A DNA stretch of 64,000 nucleotides from CAZMGB01 sp964565775 (lineage in GTDB: Bacteria; Chloroflexota; Dehalococcoidia; DSTF01; JALHUB01): contig CAZMGB010000011.1 of the NCBI GenBank assembly GCA_964565775.1, forward strand, positions 53,127-117,126, in the 5' to 3' direction. Below the pieces are notes generated by a model, which did no database searches, was not told the DNA's origin, and saw only the letters and a program-made list of their open reading frames with translations. This document shows positions 44,721 through 53,920 of this stretch, piece by piece. Position numbers and translations under genes: made by a program. Every line of letters starts with the position of its first letter. Positions within the stretch are counted from its first letter, which is position 1.

Positions 44721-46370
44721 TCAAAAGATGAACCCCGGCTCCTTGAACTCCCCAAACTCCTCCTTGAGTACGCCTGTGATCTCCCCCAGGGTGGCGTAGG
44801 CTTTGACGGCCTCGATGAAGTGAGGGATCAGGTTCTCCTCAGCCCGGGCTGCCTCACGGATCCGCTTCAGCAACCTCTGCACCTGGTCCGTGTCCCGCTG
44901 TGCACGGATCTCCGCCAGACGTTCGAGTTGTATCCGTAGGGCCTCTGGGTTGGGCTTGTGAAGCTCCGGCTCTCTCTTCTCCTCACCCTCATGGACGTAC
45001 TTGTTCACGCCAACAACCGATATCTCGCCACTGACCCGCTTGCCGTGCTGGAGCTCGAACATGTTGTCCAGCTCGCGCCGCATGAAGCCGGACTCCACCG
45101 CAGCGGCCGCACCGCCCACGTCTTCGATCTGGTGCAGGTACTTCAAGGTCTCCTGCTCGATGTAGTCGGTCAGGTTCTCGATGTAGTAGGAGCCAGCCAG
45201 GGGGTCTACCGTGCGGGCAACATCGGTCTCCTCAGCTAGAATCTGAACAGTGCGCAGGCCCAGGCGGGCCGACTCCTCGGTAGGAATCGCATAGGCCTCA
45301 TCGTAGCCTGCGATGAAGATAGCCTGGCAGCCTCCGAGGGCAGCGCCAAGAATGGCGTAGGCTCCCCTGGCCAGGTTGTTCAGGGGCTCGACGGCCTGGA
45401 AATAGGCACCGCCGGTAGCACTGGTCATGCGGATACGCATGGAGTTCTTTTCCCCGGGATTGTAGCGCTCCTTCATAAGCCGGGCCCAGAGGCGGCGGGC
45501 GGCACGGAATTTGGCCGCTTCCGCGAGGAACTCCGGGCCACAGCTAATGAAAAAGGAGAGCCGGGGAGCAAACTCGTCGATGTCCAGGCCCCGGGCCAGC
45601 GCATCATCTATGTAGGCGAAGGCGTCCGCAAAGGTGTAGCCCAACTCCTGGGGCAGCGAGGCTCCGCAGGCTCGGAAATAGACCCCCTGGATGTTCTGGG
45701 GATAGAAGCGGGGCATGTGGCGGCAACAGTACTCCACCATGTCTGTGATGAGTCGCAGCGAGGGCTTGATAGGGAAGATCCAGTTGCCCCGGCAGCAGCA
45801 GATGGCCAGGATGTCGTTGGTGAAGGCTCCCATGACCTGTGAGGGCTGGAGTCCCTTCTTCTCGCCCGCGGCGATGTACATGGCCATCAGGATGGGTGCG
45901 GGGCCCACGGTGTTGAAGAAGGCCGGCACCAAAGGAATGTCGTCAAAGAGCACCTCGAAATCGCGCAGGGAGTCTATGGCTACGCCCACCCGGCCTACTT
46001 CGTCTCCCACCTCGGGCGCGTCGGAATCGAGGCCCATGTGAGTGGGCAAGTCGAAGGCCAAGTTCACCGTCATCTGGCCGTGGCTAATGAGGTACTTCCA
46101 GCGACGGTTGGTGTCCTCGGCGGTGCCAAAGCCCGAGTACTGGGGGAAGCGCATGAGCGCCTTGCGGTACATGGCGGGATACACGCCCCGGGTGAACGGG
46201 TACTCCCCCGGAAAGCCAAGGTCGTCCAGGTATGCTGCTTTGGCGTCCAGGGGCGTGTACAGCACCTTGTGCTCGTGCTCCATCAGGTCGACCAGAGGCG
46301 GAAGGTCCCCGATCTTCTCTCCCCCTTCCCATTCCTTGAGCCGTTCTTCAATCCGCTTGCTGTCGGACAT
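44721..46370 (-). CDS. Divergent B12-dependent acyl-CoA mutase, large subunit
   Basis: 549 aa, complete for a two-subunit enzyme. The family frame is clear: QYSGFGTAEDTNRRWKYLI, LAFDLPTHMGLDSDAPEVGD, FAPRLSFFISC, TVDPLAGSYYIENLT and ISVVGVNKY. Substrate-contact motifs differ from those of methylmalonyl-CoA mutase as I recall them: TIQND is AFTND, SMTxN is FFNTVG, and SGYH is QGVYF, so the His that touches the thioester is gone; the Arg of CCRGNW and the Tyr of QYSGF remain. It may rearrange a different acyl-CoA from methylmalonyl-, isobutyryl- or 2-hydroxyisobutyryl-CoA. MeaB-type chaperone and epimerase genes are absent. Confidence 0.85.
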   Translation of the reverse strand: MSDSKRIEERLKEWEGGEKIGDLPPLVDLMEHEHKVLYTPLDAKAAYLDDLGFPGEYPFTRGVYPAMYRKALMRFPQYSGFGTAEDTNRRWKYLISHGQMTVNLAFDLPTHMGLDSDAPEVGDEVGRVGVAIDSLRDFEVLFDDIPLVPAFFNTVGPAPILMAMYIAAGEKKGLQPSQVMGAFTNDILAICCCRGNWIFPIKPSLRLITDMVEYCCRHMPRFYPQNIQGVYFRACGASLPQELGYTFADAFAYIDDALARGLDIDEFAPRLSFFISCGPEFLAEAAKFRAARRLWARLMKERYNPGEKNSMRIRMTSATGGAYFQAVEPLNNLARGAYAILGAALGGCQAIFIAGYDEAYAIPTEESARLGLRTVQILAEETDVARTVDPLAGSYYIENLTDYIEQETLKYLHQIEDVGGAAAAVESGFMRRELDNMFELQHGKRVSGEISVVGVNKYVHEGEEKREPELHKPNPEALRIQLERLAEIRAQRDTDQVQRLLKRIREAARAEENLIPHFIEAVKAYATLGEITGVLKEEFGEFKEPGFIF

Positions 46371-46384
46371 GGCCGCTCCTCCGG

Positions 46385-47902
46385 TTATCGTCCTGGGCTG
46401 AAGAGCTCTCTCCTCAATTCACGCCTAAGAACCTTGAAGATGGCGCTCTTCGGCATGGAGGCGCGAAAGTAGACCATGCGGGGGACCTTGAACGAGGCCA
46501 TCCTCTCCCTGCAGAAACCGATGATCTCTTCTTCCGTGGGGCTCTGCCCCGGCCTGGGAACGATCACCGCGCAGGGGACCTCACCCCGGCGGGGGTCCGG
46601 GGCTCCGATGACGGCCGCCTCGGCCACGGCGGGGTGGGTAACCAGCACGTCCTCAACTTCGGCGGGGTAGATGTTCTCACCGCTCATGATGATGAGGTCC
46701 TTCTTGCGGTCCACGACACAGAGGTAGCCGTCCTCGTCCAGCTTCCCGAGGTCACCGGTGTGAAGCCAGCCCTCCTTCATGGCTGTCGCCGTAGCCTGAG
46801 GGTTGTTCCAGTAGCCCTTCATGTTCAAGACGCTACGCACCACGATCTCCCCGACCTGTTCCGGTGGCAGTTCGTTCCCCTCGTCGTCCTCTATCCGTAT
46901 CTCCACGCCGGGCAGCGCCACCCCGCACGACCCTTCGCGGAAGGGCATGTCAACGCGGGTATACGTGTAGCCGGCCGTCCCCTCGGTCAGGCCGTAGCCC
47001 TGGAGGACGTCCACGTTGAACTTCTTCTTGAAGCCCTCCACGATCTCCCGGCTCACCGGCCCCCCGCCGGTGAGCACCCGTTGCAGGCTGCTCAGGTCGT
47101 AGTCATCCGCGGCGGGATGGTGCATGAGGCCATAGAGCATGGAGGGCGTTGCCCCGAAGAAAGTGCAGCGGTAGTTCTGAATCGCTTCGAATATGACCAC
47201 GGGCTTGAAGGGATCCATCAACACGATGCTGCCGCCACTCATGAATACCGGGTTCATACAGCAGTGGTCCCCGAACCCGTGAAACAAGGGGACAAAGAGC
47301 AAAATGCAGTGCTCCGGCTCGATGGGGTAGATATCCATGTTGGTGCGCAGGAAGTAGTAAATGTTCTCATGGGTTTGCATCGCCCCCTTGGCCGGGCCGG
47401 TGGTACCGGCGGTGAACTTGATGACCGCCACGTCGTCGCCGTGCGAGGGATAGAGCGCAAGCTTTCCCCCGTTAGAGGAAAGGAACTCGTCGAAGCTGAT
47501 CTCCCCTGGGATAGTACCCGTAAAGACGAACTGCCTCACAGTGGTCAGCCTGTCGCGCACCTCCGCGACCGACAGGGCGGCCCAATCGTTGCCGATGAAC
47601 ACCTTGGGCGCGACATCGTTAATCTGCTCCTCTAGCTCCCGGCCTTTGAGAAAGGTGTTGATGGGAACGACGATGGAGCCGATCTTGATCACGGCGTTGT
47701 AGGCCACGGCGAATTCAGGCCGGTTGTTCATCATCAGCGCGACGCGGTCGCCGGGCTCCACCCCAGCTTCTTGCAGGGCGCGGCCACAGCGGTCTATCAG
47801 CTCCATGAGCTCGCCATAGGAGTAAGTCCGGCCCTCGTGGACGATGGCGGGGGCCTCCGGCTTTCTCTCGGCTTGCTCCACGAAGTCTCTTGTGAAGTTC
47901 AT
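46385..47902 (-). CDS. AMP-forming acyl-CoA synthetase
   Basis: 505 aa from ATG (MNFTRDFVEQAERK), GAGAGGG upstream; a GTG overlapping the preceding stop is an alternative. It activates a carboxylic acid with ATP to the acyl-AMP and then the CoA ester. Motifs are IKFTAGTTGPAKGAMQTHEN (P-loop, with TAG for TSG), QGYGLTEGTAGYTY, GWLHTGDLGKLDEDGYLCVV, DRKKDLIIMSGENIYPAEVE and the C-terminal PKSAIFKVLRREL with acyl-transfer Lys. It provides the acyl-CoA for the mutase, whose gene lies 14 bp downstream. Confidence 0.92.
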   Translation of the reverse strand: MNFTRDFVEQAERKPEAPAIVHEGRTYSYGELMELIDRCGRALQEAGVEPGDRVALMMNNRPEFAVAYNAVIKIGSIVVPINTFLKGRELEEQINDVAPKVFIGNDWAALSVAEVRDRLTTVRQFVFTGTIPGEISFDEFLSSNGGKLALYPSHGDDVAVIKFTAGTTGPAKGAMQTHENIYYFLRTNMDIYPIEPEHCILLFVPLFHGFGDHCCMNPVFMSGGSIVLMDPFKPVVIFEAIQNYRCTFFGATPSMLYGLMHHPAADDYDLSSLQRVLTGGGPVSREIVEGFKKKFNVDVLQGYGLTEGTAGYTYTRVDMPFREGSCGVALPGVEIRIEDDEGNELPPEQVGEIVVRSVLNMKGYWNNPQATATAMKEGWLHTGDLGKLDEDGYLCVVDRKKDLIIMSGENIYPAEVEDVLVTHPAVAEAAVIGAPDPRRGEVPCAVIVPRPGQSPTEEEIIGFCRERMASFKVPRMVYFRASMPKSAIFKVLRRELRRELFSPGR

Positions 47903-47916
47903 GGCGCCGCCCTCTC

Positions 47917-50262
47917 TCACAGGCTAGCCAGCCACTGGGGATCGTACTCGAACTCCCGCAGGATGGGATCGTCGGCCCGCGCCAGCTCATTGGTCCACAT
48001 CAACCCGCAACCCGGGCAGTAGAACTGGCGGTGAAAGAAGCGGGGCCCTTCCGCCCGCGTCATCTGGGCGGAGGGATGCGAGAGGTCGTTGAGCCGACCG
48101 ATGCGCAACAGCGAGCACAGTTTGGGGTCTTCATCAGCCGGGCAGTACAGGTGGCCACACTCGGCGCAGGCGAACCAGACCTTACCCAGGCGGTCCTTCA
48201 TGGCCTTGATGCCCATGCCCACCTGAAACAGCTCTCGCCAGACTTCGTCCACGGGACGCCGCTCGGGCCGGCCTGGGCGCGGCAGTTCTTCCTGAGGCGG
48301 CACCATGGCATCCCACTCATGAGGGAACCTGCCACATAGGAGCCGTTGCTCATTGACCCGCACCCGCTCTTCTTCGGTGGCGGCCCGGTCCAGCAGGCGC
48401 CCGCCGTCCGCGAGCACAACTCCGTAGAAGTGCCGGGCCTCTTCCACTGTCAGGATGCCCGCCTGCACATCGGCCAGCACCCGCTCCGGCTCGCGGCGAA
48501 CGGGATCGCCGTACCCTGCCGAGCCGGGAACGCCAAAGTAGACTACGTCGGCGGGGAAGAGGAAGTTCTCGCTCTTGGCGGCAAGCGGAATGCACTCGAA
48601 CTCATCGACGTCACGGGGGATCCTGCCCTCCTTGAACCACTGCTCAATGGGTGTCCCCCGCGCCAGCTTGAAGCGCACGGCGCTGGCAGACAGTCCCCCT
48701 GCAATACCCTTGGTGTTGGGGAACTCGGCCCCGTGGTTCCACAGAAGCATGTAAATTAGGCCTGTGCGGTGAGGCTTGAAGGCCAGCTCTACTGCTCGCC
48801 CTCCTCGCCGGTACCCGTGGCCCCAGGAGTTTCCACCTAGTCGGCGGTAAAGGTAGAGCAGGGGATAGTGAAGCTCGTTGGTTTCCACGTTGGAGAACTG
48901 CGTGTAGGGGATACCGCCGGAGCCGGTGATGTCCTTGGCATCGTTGAGGGCCGTGGGCATGGCAGTCATTCCGATAACGTCCATGAGCAGCGTGCCCCAC
49001 ATCTGGCCCCGTTCGTCCACGCCGCCGAGGGTATTGCCCAGGAAGTTGGAGCCGCTGGTGATGAGGGTCTTCTCCCGGAACTCCTTGTCGCCGAGCAGCA
49101 TCTGGCCGACCGCCCCCGCCGAGGCCGCAGCTGTGACGATGGCACCCTCGGTGATGCCGTCGCTTACTGCCGCCGGGTAGGTAGGATTGTTGACTGTCCC
49201 CTCCTGGGAGATGATCTCGATATTCACCAGAATGCCGGCGTTCCACGGGATGTCGTATGCGATGGGCTCCATGAAACCGGCGATAACTCCGCTGCGCATG
49301 CCCCCAATGCCGCAGTTGGCGAAACCGCTGCACTGAGGAGAGGTGCCGGAGAAGTCGAAGACAAGCTTCTCACCTGTGTTGGTGAGGGTGCACTGCACCT
49401 CGTAGACTTCGTCCTGTAGCTCGGGGGCGGCGCCGCCTATTTCATTCCAGTCACGGCTGCGAAACGTCCCGATGGGCAGTTGCTTGAGACGCGCTCGGAA
49501 CATGTCCGATGTCTGGTGGAGCATCATGATCATTGCGGCCTTCACCACGTCCTTGCCGTACTGGTCCACCAACTTGAGGAGGTCGCGGCGGGCAGCGTGG
49601 TTGCCGGCGATCATGGAGCGAATGTCGAGGGCTAGGATGCCAGGCATGCGTGAGTTACGCTGAAGCAAGCGGTCGAAGTCCGTCCGAAAACGCCCCTGGT
49701 TCACGATCTTCACGGCGGGGTAGATGGTAGGCTCGGCGTAGACATTGCGCGCGTGGGGGCAGAGACCGCCGGGATCCACGCCTCCCATGTCGAGCTGGTG
49801 CACGGTGAGGCCGGTCCAAGCGTAGACCTCCCCGTCCACGAACACCGGCGCCACGATGGCGCAGTCGGGCTGGTGAGCCGGGCCCAGCCAGGGGTCATTG
49901 ACGAAGAACATGTCCCCGTCCTGGATGCCTGGGTCTTCTTGGTTCAATCGGATGACGTTGGAGATGATGAGATCGGCGATGCCCGAGTGGAAAATGACGT
50001 ACGGGCCGAGGAACACGGGCGCGCCGTTTTCCAGGGTAACGTAGCTGCTCATGTCGTTGGCCTCAGCGGTGACCACCGTGCCGGACACCTTCTTGAGTGT
50101 CTCTCCCAGGGTGAGGCCGACATACCACAAGCGGTGCTTAACGATTTCGTAGGTTATGGGATCCACCTCCACAGGCAGCTCCGGCAGAGTATATGGCGCC
50201 TTGTAGACCCTGGCCTCTCCGAGGCGGGAATGGGGCACACCAAAAGGCTTGAGCGCAGCCAT
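47917..50262 (-). CDS. hyuB: Hydantoinase B-like subunit fused to acetone-carboxylase-gamma-like zinc domain
   Basis: 781 aa from ATG of MAALKPFGVP, after GGGAGGG; the earlier Met overlaps hyuA. HyuB body (~1-600): TYEIVKHRLWYVGLTLGETL, FFVNDPWLGPAHQPDC, GLTVHQLDMGGVDPGG, CSGFANCGIGGMRSGV. The last ~95 residues are separate: FACAECGHLYCP, then a run with CSLL, then FYCPGCGLMWTNELA, two CxxC knuckles like the gamma subunit of acetone carboxylase. HyuB with HyuA hydrolyse hydantoins, oxoproline or, with a gamma partner, carboxylate ketones with ATP. The fusion favours carboxylation. Confidence 0.85.
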   Translation of the reverse strand: MAALKPFGVPHSRLGEARVYKAPYTLPELPVEVDPITYEIVKHRLWYVGLTLGETLKKVSGTVVTAEANDMSSYVTLENGAPVFLGPYVIFHSGIADLIISNVIRLNQEDPGIQDGDMFFVNDPWLGPAHQPDCAIVAPVFVDGEVYAWTGLTVHQLDMGGVDPGGLCPHARNVYAEPTIYPAVKIVNQGRFRTDFDRLLQRNSRMPGILALDIRSMIAGNHAARRDLLKLVDQYGKDVVKAAMIMMLHQTSDMFRARLKQLPIGTFRSRDWNEIGGAAPELQDEVYEVQCTLTNTGEKLVFDFSGTSPQCSGFANCGIGGMRSGVIAGFMEPIAYDIPWNAGILVNIEIISQEGTVNNPTYPAAVSDGITEGAIVTAAASAGAVGQMLLGDKEFREKTLITSGSNFLGNTLGGVDERGQMWGTLLMDVIGMTAMPTALNDAKDITGSGGIPYTQFSNVETNELHYPLLYLYRRLGGNSWGHGYRRGGRAVELAFKPHRTGLIYMLLWNHGAEFPNTKGIAGGLSASAVRFKLARGTPIEQWFKEGRIPRDVDEFECIPLAAKSENFLFPADVVYFGVPGSAGYGDPVRREPERVLADVQAGILTVEEARHFYGVVLADGGRLLDRAATEEERVRVNEQRLLCGRFPHEWDAMVPPQEELPRPGRPERRPVDEVWRELFQVGMGIKAMKDRLGKVWFACAECGHLYCPADEDPKLCSLLRIGRLNDLSHPSAQMTRAEGPRFFHRQFYCPGCGLMWTNELARADDPILREFEYDPQWLASL

Positions 50263-50263
50263 G

Positions 50264-52366
50264 TCAGCCCTCCCGCCTGAGGTGGATGTTGCGGTAGGCA
50301 TCTAGCTCTGCCCCATATCGCGGGGGCACGATCACTGTGGTGCCGGCCATCTCCAGAATTGCCGGTCCCGCGACCTGTGACCCCGCGCTCAGCCCATCGC
50401 CATCGTAGACGCGAGTGGACACGTACCCCCCGGCCTCTGGGAAATAGGCCTGCCGCAGCCCTTTGAGCAGCCTGTCGGATTCACAAGAAGACAGGCGTGC
50501 GGCGGTGACCTCCACTTTTGGTGTGCGGGCCTCGGCTCTCACGAACTGGGAGATGATATCACGGCCGGCTTCCTTGAAGCCGGCGCTCTCTCCGTACAGC
50601 TCTGCATAGCGACGGTCGAAACGGCTAATGATCTCCTGGGCGCTGGAACCCTCCAACCTGGCTGGCAGAGGCTCCACGTCTACCTCAGTGAGCTGGAGAT
50701 GATAGCGAATGCTGGCGATTCGCGTGGTGCGGATATCTTCGGCTGAAAAGCCATCGCGAGCGAGGTCCTGCCTGGCTTTCTCTTCCATGCGGCCATAGAC
50801 CTCTTCGAGCTCTTCCATACTCTCCGCCACCAGGGGCCTGGACACCGAAGCAGAAAAGAGCCGCACTACATCGGAGTTGAGGATGCCGAAGGCCGACAGC
50901 ACCGTCGCCAGCCCGGCCAGGGGTATGATGATGCTCCTGACCCCCAGTTCCTCGCCGATGGCCGTGGCATGAAGGCCCGCGGCGCCGCCGAAGAGGAGGA
51001 GGTCAAAGTCCCGAGGGTCATGTCCTCGGTTCAGGACGTGAAAGCGCGTGGCATCTGACATGTGGGCGTTGACAATGCGATGGATGCCGTAAGCAGCCTC
51101 CAATGTGTCCAGACCCAGGGGCTCCGCGAGCTGTTGCCGGATCGTCTCCCGGGCCTTTTCGACGTCCAGCCTCAGCCGGCCACCAGCGAAGTAGTCTGGA
51201 TTCAGATAACCCAACACCAGGCTGGCGTCCGTGACGGTGGGCTGGCTACCTCCCCTCCCGTAACAGACGGGGCCAGGATCGGCACCCGCGCTCTGGGGGC
51301 CCACTTTCATGATGCCTTGCTCGATGTAGGCAATGCTCCCCCCGCCGGCGCCGATGGATTCGATGTCTACCATGGGCGTCGCCACGACATGGCGCGAATG
51401 GTACGACTTGGTGGCGTAGTTCAACTTCCCGTCCGTGACCATGCTAATGTCATAGCTGGTCCCACCCATGTCGCTGGTGATGACATCACGGCTACCGATC
51501 AAGTCCCCGACGATCTTGCCGGCGATCACTCCCCCCGTGGGCCCGGACTGGAGCATGCGCGCCGCCTGCGCTGCCGCCTCCTCCCAGGGGATTAGACCGC
51601 CGTTGGCCTGCATTAGCAGGATGGGCGCTGCCAGCCGCGCCTCCACCAGCCTCTGCCGGAGGTCACGGACGTACGCTTCCACTTCTGGTCTCAGGTAGCT
51701 GTTCAGAGCAGCGGTGCCGAAGCGCTCGTACTCGCCGATCACGGCGGCGACCCCCGACGAGGTGCTCACCGTGCATTCCGGAAACATCTCCGCGATGATA
51801 TAGCGCGCCTTCTCCTCGTGGGCTGGATTGACGAGGGACCAGAGGAAGGCCACTGTCAAGGCATCACAGCCCTTTTCCTTCACCAAGACGCTGGCGGCCG
51901 TCCGCACCTCCTCCTCGTTCAGTGGGACCACAACGCTCCCCGTCCGGTCGATGCGCTCGGTCACCCCCACGATTTGATCCATCGGCACGATGTCGAAGGG
52001 GCGGTCGTTCTGGGGCTTGCGATACCAGTGCTCTACCGGCAGACCCTGGCAGTAGGCACTCCCGCGCATGATGAATAGGGTCTCTTCGAAGCCCCGCGTG
52101 GTGATCAAGCCCACCCGGCAGCCTGAGCGATTGATGAGGGTGTTGGTAGCTACTGTGCAGCCGTGAGAGAAAAGGCGCGTACTGGCCAGCAGATTGCCCA
52201 GGGGGAGCCCCATCTGGGCAGCCGCTTGCGTCAGGGCGTCCACCAGCCCGTGGGCGAAGTTGGATGGCGTCGAAGGGGCCTTGGCCACCGTCACCTTCCC
52301 CTCTTCGTCCAGAACCACTACGTCCGTGAAGGTGCCACCTATGTCAGTGCCGGTGAAGCGACGCAC
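50264..52366 (-). CDS. hyuA: Hydantoinase A-like ATPase subunit
   Basis: 700 aa from GTG (VRRFTGTDIGGTFTDV). ASKHA-type nucleotide site: GTDIGGTFTDVVVLDE near the start, CTVATNTLINRSG, TSDMGGTSYDISMV in the middle, and IGAGGGSIAYIEQG. Further on are SAGADPGPVCYGRGG and LLFGGAAGLHATAIGEELG. With HyuB it uses ATP to activate its substrate by phosphorylation. It lies one base before the HyuB ATG. It may be the first structural gene of the island, 134 bp from the regulator. Confidence 0.9.
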   Translation of the reverse strand: MRRFTGTDIGGTFTDVVVLDEEGKVTVAKAPSTPSNFAHGLVDALTQAAAQMGLPLGNLLASTRLFSHGCTVATNTLINRSGCRVGLITTRGFEETLFIMRGSAYCQGLPVEHWYRKPQNDRPFDIVPMDQIVGVTERIDRTGSVVVPLNEEEVRTAASVLVKEKGCDALTVAFLWSLVNPAHEEKARYIIAEMFPECTVSTSSGVAAVIGEYERFGTAALNSYLRPEVEAYVRDLRQRLVEARLAAPILLMQANGGLIPWEEAAAQAARMLQSGPTGGVIAGKIVGDLIGSRDVITSDMGGTSYDISMVTDGKLNYATKSYHSRHVVATPMVDIESIGAGGGSIAYIEQGIMKVGPQSAGADPGPVCYGRGGSQPTVTDASLVLGYLNPDYFAGGRLRLDVEKARETIRQQLAEPLGLDTLEAAYGIHRIVNAHMSDATRFHVLNRGHDPRDFDLLLFGGAAGLHATAIGEELGVRSIIIPLAGLATVLSAFGILNSDVVRLFSASVSRPLVAESMEELEEVYGRMEEKARQDLARDGFSAEDIRTTRIASIRYHLQLTEVDVEPLPARLEGSSAQEIISRFDRRYAELYGESAGFKEAGRDIISQFVRAEARTPKVEVTAARLSSCESDRLLKGLRQAYFPEAGGYVSTRVYDGDGLSAGSQVAGPAILEMAGTTVIVPPRYGAELDAYRNIHLRREG

Positions 52367-52500
52367 GCTGAGTCTCCGGGCCTGCTACGGTGCCTTAATC
52401 ATTGAGTTGGACCTGCCTGACTCCGACTGGCGGGCCCACGGTACCGGGGGCCGGGCCTGTCACTGGTAGCTATGTGCAGCCGGCAGTCCATGAAGGCCCC

Positions 52501-53211
52501 TCACGAGTACACAAAGGCGCAGACCATGAGCATCTCGGCATCTCCGGGTCCCGGGTTGTGCCAACTGTGAGGGATGTCGCCTTTGAAGTGGAGGGTGTCG
52601 CCACGACGTAGGCCGTACTGTTGTCCGCGCATCTCGAACACGAATGTGCCCCGGGTGCAGACGACGATCTCCTCCCCGCGATAGATGATGGGCTCGTCAC
52701 TGCCGCTGCGGCCCCCAGGCTTCACCTGAATCAGGAAGGCCTCCATTTTGGGGTTCACCAGCGGTTCGGCGATCTGCTGGAACCGCACGGGGGCCGCCGC
52801 TCTGCCCGCCCGCCGACCGGCTCCGTTCGGCACGAAGCGTATGTCCGCCACGGCCTGCGCATCGTCTTCGATGAAGAAGGAAGCACGACGGTTCAGGGCA
52901 TCAGCCAGGCGCACCATGACCGCCACGGAAGGGATGATCTTGCCACTCTCCACCTTTTGGACCGTGCTGGGCGCCAGGCTGGCGCGAGCAGCCACCTGCC
53001 GTAGGGTGAGACCGGCCTCCTCGCGAGCGCGACGCAGCCTTTCCGCCATTTTGTGCAGAGACGCAGCCAGGGCAGCATCTGTCTGGCGGCGTTGTCGCTC
53101 CTGTTGATGGGCGGCGCCGCGAACCAGCGTTGCGGTCCTCCCACCCCCTTTGAGCGAGGCCACATTTCTCCGACGTGTTGGTCTTGCTTCTTCTCCTTGT
53201 CTCTCTCGCAT
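52501..53211 (-). CDS. XRE-family regulator with cupin domain
   Basis: 236 aa from ATG of MRERQGEE; the start is uncertain and a longer frame runs to 53307 through a promoter-like stretch. A basic N-terminal arm (~1-45) precedes the HTH: LRRAREEAGLTLRQVAARAS, LAPSTVQKVESGKIIPS. The last ~85 residues are a small cupin: PIIYRGEEIVVCTRGTFVFE and GDTLHFKGDIPHSWHNPGPG. Such proteins bind a small carboxylate in the cupin and repress the adjacent catabolic genes. It is read on the same strand as the island and likely controls it and the SDR opposite. Confidence 0.85.
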   Translation of the reverse strand: MRERQGEEARPTRRRNVASLKGGGRTATLVRGAAHQQERQRRQTDAALAASLHKMAERLRRAREEAGLTLRQVAARASLAPSTVQKVESGKIIPSVAVMVRLADALNRRASFFIEDDAQAVADIRFVPNGAGRRAGRAAAPVRFQQIAEPLVNPKMEAFLIQVKPGGRSGSDEPIIYRGEEIVVCTRGTFVFEMRGQQYGLRRGDTLHFKGDIPHSWHNPGPGDAEMLMVCAFVYS

Positions 53212-53278
53212 CGCCCGATCCAGGGTCGCTGGGAGGCCTTCGCTCCAGCAGGTGCCGAGGGTCCCAAAGGGAAGCGTG

Positions 53279-53308
53279 TTGCAAATGGGAAACGTCTTGT
53301 ACGACAAT
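53279..53308 (+). promoter_or_regulatory. Promoter-like site between regulator and SDR relic
   Basis: TTGCAA, 18-bp spacer, GACAAT on the plus strand. TTGTACGACAATAC within it is a partial dyad and a candidate operator for the XRE-cupin protein. Confidence 0.3.
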
Positions 53309-53464
53309 ACGCAACAGGCGGGCCCATGTCAAGACCCTGGGGCAGACATGTGACGCGCAACTGAACCGATGCAGCATTGACTAGGTTCCGCCAGAGGCAA
53401 GCCTGCTTCCGGCAGGCGAAGGGCATGGCCGGAGATCGCATGACCCGAACAAGGAGGCGCTGAC

Positions 53465-53920
53465 CTGGGTGACAGACTCAAGGGCAAAGTTGCCATCGTG
53501 ACGGGCGCTGGTCGCGGCATTGGCAAGTTCGAGGCACTGGGTCTGGCGGCTGAAGGGGCCGCTGTCGTTGTCAATGACTTCGGCGGGGGGCCGGATGGTG
53601 GTGGAGGCGACAAGGGTCCCGCCGATGAGGTGGAGGAAGAGATCAAGAAGGCCGGCGGTCAGGCCGTCGCCAACCATGGCAACGTCGCCAGCTTCAAAGA
53701 AGCCGAGGCCATGGTCAGGCAGGCCATTGAGAGCTTCGGACGGCTGGACATCCTGGTCAACAACGCCGGCATCCTCCGCGACCGCATGATCTTCAACATG
53801 ACGGAGGAAGAATGGGACGCCGTCATGGCCGTCCATCTGAAGGGCCACTTCAACCTGACCAGGCACACCTGTGCCGTCTTCCGGCAGCAGCGCAGCGGCG
53901 TCATCACCATGCTCGGTGGC
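53465..53920 (+). pseudogene. Truncated short-chain dehydrogenase (3-hydroxyacyl-CoA type)
   Basis: AAGGAGG at 53451-53457 points to a CTG codon at 53465, reading (M)GDRLKGKVAIVTGAGRGIG, exactly where ATG is expected in FabG/17beta-HSD4-like proteins; the CTG may be a rare start or a mutated ATG. The Rossmann core continues through LDILVNNAGILRDRMIF and MAVHLKGHFNLTRHT. It breaks off after RSGVITMLGG, before the catalytic Ser and YxxxK, and then runs ~65 unrelated codons to 54124. An insertion or deletion removed about half the gene. It probably once supplied the beta-oxidation hydroxyacyl-CoA dehydrogenase step missing from the island. Confidence 0.75.

Noticed and set aside
44228..46370. 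Plain methylmalonyl-CoA mutase of propionate metabolism
   Set aside because: No epimerase, propionyl-CoA carboxylase or MeaB gene nearby and active-site motifs differ, so the default name was not used.
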